A stretch of 64,000 nucleotides of DNA from Tubulanus polymorphus (Eukaryota > Nemertea > Palaeonemertea > Tubulaniformes > Tubulanidae): assembly GCF_964204645.1 (NCBI RefSeq), contig NC_134030.1:3759855-3823854 (forward strand). Reading direction: 5' to 3'. Of the stretch, positions 59,501-64,000 are shown piece by piece. How positions within the stretch are numbered: position 1 is the first letter of the stretch; every line of letters starts with the position of its first letter. A program made the position numbers and the translations under genes. The notes under the pieces are model-generated. The model worked only from the letters and a program-made list of their open reading frames with translations, did no database searches and was not told the origin of the DNA.

Positions 59501-62500
59501 AACATGGTGGATTCTAATGTGCTAATTTTGTGTGAGAAATTGAAAACGATGATTACTTATTGCATGAAACGGATTTGAAAAACTGTAGTCTGTAAAGGTG
59601 CCGCCGCCTCCTATGATCTTCCATGGAGTCGCCGGATTTCCATTTTCCCGCCAAGCGCCGAGCCAAACCCTAGAATAATTTTATTAGATTAAATTTCAAA
59701 ATGGAAATAGTTAGAAATTCTTCACGATTTCAAACCTGATCATATGTATATAACATAATTTTGATTTAACTGCAGAGGAGCCACAGTAGGGTAAGAGTGA
59801 CAAAAGTTTTGATAGTTTGCTGGAAGATACCTGTCGATATTTAATTCTTTTATATAGTCAGTGACCAGCTTTCGTGTCTGTGCCGTTTTCAGCAAGGCCA
59901 CATCGCCTCCGAGAATCGTTCTGCACATGTTCTGAGCGGTAAAAAGTCTTACTCTTCTTTCTCTCTGGGTTTTCAATAACTTGAAATAAAGTCCAGTGTA
60001 CGGGTCACGGCGCCCGGCTGAAAATGACAAAAACACGTATATATCATTGAATATCGTGGGAATTACTTTCTTTCTTAACATAAACCTGCCTGAGTTCAAG
60101 GAACAGAACGTTAGCTTGGTTTGTGAGCACGCCGATGTCGTGTATGTATCTGATGAGTACGATACACATCCGTTGCTCGATAAGTCTAACGCCAGCACTG
60201 CCGGGTGTTGGATGCTGACGTACGGGTTACCGTCTGAAAATCTGCAAAATTGCAAATCATCGATGTGTATTTTGTATTTGCATTGATGATAAGTTATTCT
60301 TCTATGTAATACAAACTACGATAAAACTGATTTTGAAAATGTTCACCTCGGTTCTGATTCGGTGACGTATACTCCCGTCCAAGTATGATCGTTCATCGCC
60401 TCAACCTGCTTTTTGATTGCTAGGCGGGAGCTGACGAGATTACCCCCAATTCTGCGACACCAAAACTCAGCTTCCAACCACTGCAATCTTGCTCCTATCC
60501 TCGTAGTAGTTTCTGCCGAAAATTCGGCGGCTACGTCTGAAAACATTAGGACTTTTAACTGTTAATTGATAAGAAAGAAGATTATTTAAACAGAAGTAAA
60601 TTCAACTCTCTACATTGTAGAACATATTTTAAGGAGTCATGCGTTCTTACCTTTGATATAGCGATTTCTATTGTCATTTATGGGGATAGACATGATTTGT
60701 TTTGTTATTTAGCACTGATGATTATCATGATATATCATAATCATTAAATGATTATGCTCATGAATATATTGTTTGCAATATATTAACACGAGATGATAAT
60801 GGGTTTGAAATATACCGAACATGTTCTTACCATTCGGGCAATATTGTTTGATGAATGCAGTTGAATTAGCCGTCGACGGCTTCAGATTAGGCCGTGGAGA
60901 AATAGTCGTGGCGCATGATCCGCTTGAGTATTGAAACCCGGTGCAAGTTGCTGCATTCGCGCATTGCTCACGACACGTCTTCTTATCGATAATCGTCGGT
61001 GTTCCACTTATCGATAAGATATGATGACGTATTTCCCGAAAGTTATTCACCGATTTACAAATTTCTTGGTTGAAATCGGTATTTTCTGTATAAAGAGACA
61101 CGTGGTTGAGATATACGCACGAGAGAAATCCCACAATAAATATTCAGCCGAAGATGAAAAAAACTTCTTGAATAGAAGTGTGAAAACTATGACCAATGTT
61201 TCAGCTAAAACTGTTAATTATGTACTTCGATTTAAACAAAAACAAAAAAAAATTCTGTAAACTCGACCGCCGATCACACAACTATATCTGTACTTCGATT
61301 TCCGATTTCAAAAACACCTTGTTTCGCTCCCGGCAGGTGTGTTGGGTATATGTAAGGGACACTAAATCGAAAAATCAAACGAAATTTTCCAGCCAAATAA
61401 ATAACAGAGACAATCCCTATTTTAAGATAAAAAAAACTGTTGGCCATCAACAGGCGTACGTGCTTAAGATATACAGGATATCGACGAGGTCATGGTGGAG
61501 CTATTCGAAAAGATGAATGATTGTGGAATGAACCTCAAACCTGTATATTTGCTGTCTACATCTCGTATCCACATTTTGAAATGTCTGCTTGCTACATCTG
61601 TAATCCAGGACACCAAACTATCGTTTTTACTGAACAGCGTTCCTGCATATTCACAAGTCGAATTGAAATCGTCAGCAGTTGTTATCATTCTGTAGAATAA
61701 TGCAACATTTACTATAATTTCTTTATTCATACCAGACTCTAAATAAAGATTTGATATAAATCAAAACACTCACCCGGCAGGTACTACCAGTCCATTGGCA
61801 TCTGTGATATTTTTTGAGACTGTATATGGTTTCGTTTGACTGATACCGAATCCTGGTTTTTGGTAATCCCACGAATTGAATATGCGGGTCAATATGATGT
61901 CATGATTGATAGGGTTTGCTGGTTCGATGAAACGTCCATTTGGTTTGGGGTGGGTCCATATACCACCATAGAAACTATTGCAACAGCAGAGAAATACGAG
62001 CAAATTAGAATCAAATAAAGCGTTCATAACGTTTTTATCTATTTTCAAAAAGGTTGGGGCTATAGAACCGTCTTATCATAAATAATCAGTTATAAAACTT
62101 ACCCAGATTCCAATTCTATCAGATATTGAAACGATGATACACCAGGACTCGGGGTAAGCAAAGGTTCCAGGCCGGTATGATTGGTCGTCAAAATATTATG
62201 TGAACCAGCTGTAAATAGGAAATGATAAAGTATTCGATATTTTGCAATCACGATATTTGTATGAATTAATGCGCATTTACCTAAGAACAGGGTCCAATCT
62301 CCGCCGTAACGATACATGTCGCAGTAAACACGTGTCCAACCGATTGTTGCGTTTTCCAGCCAATAGTATCCTGTAGATATCGCGAATCTATCTTTGAACA
62401 TTCTATAGACATCCGAACACTTCTGAGGTACTAATGTGAAGATCAAACATGAAGATCAGATTCAGAATGTACCTTTATTCTCCTGGGTCCAGTTCCACAG

Positions 62501-64000
62501 TTCTGAGTTAAGATTTGACCCTGGGTTAAGACATTGAAAATGAACTAACTTTAACTCAGAGTTAACTCTCTCACAACTGTGGAACTGGACCCTGTAGTTT
62601 ATACTTCAACAAATAAACCGAAGTCTCTATTTTACTCATGAACTTTTTGTTTTGTTTCTTACACTTTCTGTCTTCAATGAGTCTCCATTTAACGCCTGTA
62701 ACACTACCCGTTCCAACCATTTTAGACACTGGATTCGTCCCAGTCACGATTGCTCGATTGGCTACGTCAAACCATGGTAACGCGTCATCCGGCCATTGCT
62801 CGTAATTGTTCACTTGAGATTTTGATATTGAAACTTGCGGGTCGGCACTCGTGCGTACAATCTTTAACATATTTGATGCGGAAAACTGTGAAATTATTTT
62901 CTCACCATCTTTCAAACCTGAGATTGTGTACTGCAAATAAAGCATTGATTTATTCAATTGACTTTCTCATGATTAACGGAATTGTTTGAATAATTGTTTT
63001 TCTTATCAATGTAAAATCCAACCTGAAATGTTCCCTCGTTGCCACCATACTTAATATCATCTGCCATCATGAATATTGAATAATCACCCTCGGCCGACAT
63101 TGTTGGATAATCGAATATTTTCTTTATTTCTGCCCAAGGTGAAGTTGTCTCTGCCGCCAGTATCAGGGTACTCGCTGACTTCTGACGCCTTGAAATTCGA
63201 CAGTGTACCGCCACATTTCGCCCACGAATTTGGACATTTTGCGCACTCGTCTCGAAATTGTGCGCTACTCTGCCGTTGAGTGCCATATTGGTAATGAAAA
63301 TATCGTTACAGGATGATGGATATTCTAAAGAGATTGCCACTATATGATTATAATTTTGACAGTTCATCTCGTTGGTTTTTCTCTTCACGGTTGAAATTAC
63401 CTGAAATCTGTTTTTCTCTTATCCAAATATGAACCCGGTATCTGCTGGGCACTAGCAACTTTGTACCTAAGTACAACTTGTTTTGTACGACGCGTAACAT
63501 TCTCAAATCAATGTTAGCAAAAGTTGATCGAAATTCATCAGACATGTAAACAACTTCAATCGAACCTTGATTGTCGAAAACGCTGTTCATACCATACGAA
63601 GTGCTAGCTTTCGCTATCAGAAACTGTTCGGTATTCAATTCAATACGAAACTGTAAAAGCCATTAGTTAGAACACATTTTGGAACTGCTCGAAAAAATGA
63701 CTGATAGCAAGATTAATTAAATGTACGAGAGCTTAGCTCACCCACCTCAAACTCATTCCCACAACCACTAGCAATGATTTCTTTAGATAACCCCAATATG
63801 GAATATTTATCGGTGATAGTGACTGTCCCGGTGTTGGCGAAAGCTGCCGCGTTCTGCCATTCTTGAGTCGGTGGCGCCGACAAAACCAACGTCCACCCAC
63901 CGCCGTGACGTTTCATGTCACAAATCACCCGATGGATGTTACCGTCGACTGTGATCTGGTAAAATCCATCGCGCGGGTGCTGGTCTAAGTACGAGCGCGT
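56600..64000 (-). CDS. Multi-lectin secreted protein (FBG-like, PAN, CTLD, LamG-like), 5'-partial
   Basis: Nineteen exons in the window, 1,468 residues, open at the right edge: 63746-64000, 63401-63650, 63023-63339, 62663-62930, 62281-62430, 62103-62208, 61774-61974, 61541-61689, 60831-61085, 60347-60536, 60090-60241, 59831-60017, 59557-59669, 59275-59370, 58967-59181, 58513-58641, 58124-58262, 57553-58035, 56600-57351. Modules in order: fibrinogen-C-like start (VICDMKRHGGGWTLVLS), a second such module (VYCDMYRYGGDWTLFLG, ~365-448), PAN (~590-650, KTCREQCANAATCTGFQY), C-type lectin-like A (~651-764, WCRRIGGNLV), C-type lectin B (~765-896, WLGAWRENG, then GTFTDYSF and HAINDDCMTL), a discoidin-like stretch (~900-1057), C-type lectin C (~1058-1218, CPDGWVEFESYCYF), and a LamG/ConA-like C-terminus (HYWSFDEFYE, ending LVIWDVAL). 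The exon 62663-62930 uses donor AAAGT/GTAAGA. Exon 3 has two possible acceptors (63339 or 63324), both in phase. One junction needs a GC donor. Confidence 0.83.
57406..57521. repeat. Foldback element, AAGCCGG ends
   Basis: CTTAAGCCGGACGAAGGTCG is mirrored by GGCCGACCTACGCCCGGCTTTA. It is rich in GTCGC repeats. It lies within the last intron of the multi-lectin gene, and accounts for several spurious frames there. Confidence 0.75.
62485..62592. repeat. 108 bp foldback MITE, copy B
   Basis: GGGTCCAGTTCCACAGTTCT and CAACTGTGGAACTGGACCC are inverted ends. It is the same family as 35715-35823, in the opposite orientation. It lies in the intron between the 62281-62430 and 62663-62930 exons. Confidence 0.87.

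Noticed and set aside
59740-59830. Extension of the 59831-60017 exon to the stop at 59740
   Set aside because: The donor at 59830 (GACAG/GTATCT) joins in phase to the next exon and restores a standard C-type lectin core (WLGAWRENG); the extension adds nothing domain-like. Use as an alternative end is not excluded.

Overview
The window is nuclear DNA of an invertebrate animal. Its genes have many short exons with GT-AG introns, AT-rich introns full of small foldback transposons, and a long satellite block. An IL-17 cytokine, a Reeler-domain protein, an F-type-lectin-like protein and a large multi-lectin protein in one place suggest a lophotrochozoan, perhaps a mollusc. That placement is inference; no species was identified. 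All exon models below were built by hand from splice motifs and codon phase. Each finished model adds up to a whole number of codons, and this is the main internal check.

Layout: 1-4.63 kb is a diverged satellite array with a ~290 bp period. 4.6-7.0 kb holds no recognisable gene. 7.1-29.6 kb (minus) is a GRAMD1/Aster cholesterol-transfer protein of 18 coding exons, with an alternative internal first exon. 29.6-30.2 kb is a head-to-head promoter region. 30.2-34.7 kb (plus) is CDK5RAP3/C53, 15 exons. 36.7 kb holds a four-transmembrane protein of unknown family. 39.1-40.5 kb is a Reeler-domain secreted or anchored protein. 42.2-42.8 kb is a 100-residue PAN/apple-like secreted protein. 46.4-47.5 kb is an intronless membrane progestin receptor (PAQR family). 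48.9-50.1 kb (minus) is an IL-17-like cytokine. 51.2-56.0 kb (plus) is a secreted F-type-lectin-like/EGF/FN3 protein. 56.6-64.0 kb (minus, running off the window) is a secreted protein with fibrinogen-like, PAN, C-type lectin and LamG-like modules.

The left half is housekeeping ER biology: sterol transfer at contact sites, and UFMylation/ER-phagy. These two genes share a divergent promoter. The right half is rich in extracellular recognition and signalling genes: Reeler, PAN, IL-17 and two large lectin-type proteins transcribed toward each other. This part is the best candidate for an undescribed innate-recognition neighbourhood. Functional linkage there is inferred only from proximity and domain type.

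Repeats are plentiful and mostly non-autonomous: a TTAA-flanked piggyBac-like MITE family (one copy interrupted by another element), several foldback families with copies in different introns, a tRNA-derived SINE, a 56 bp minisatellite and a ~130 bp TA tract.
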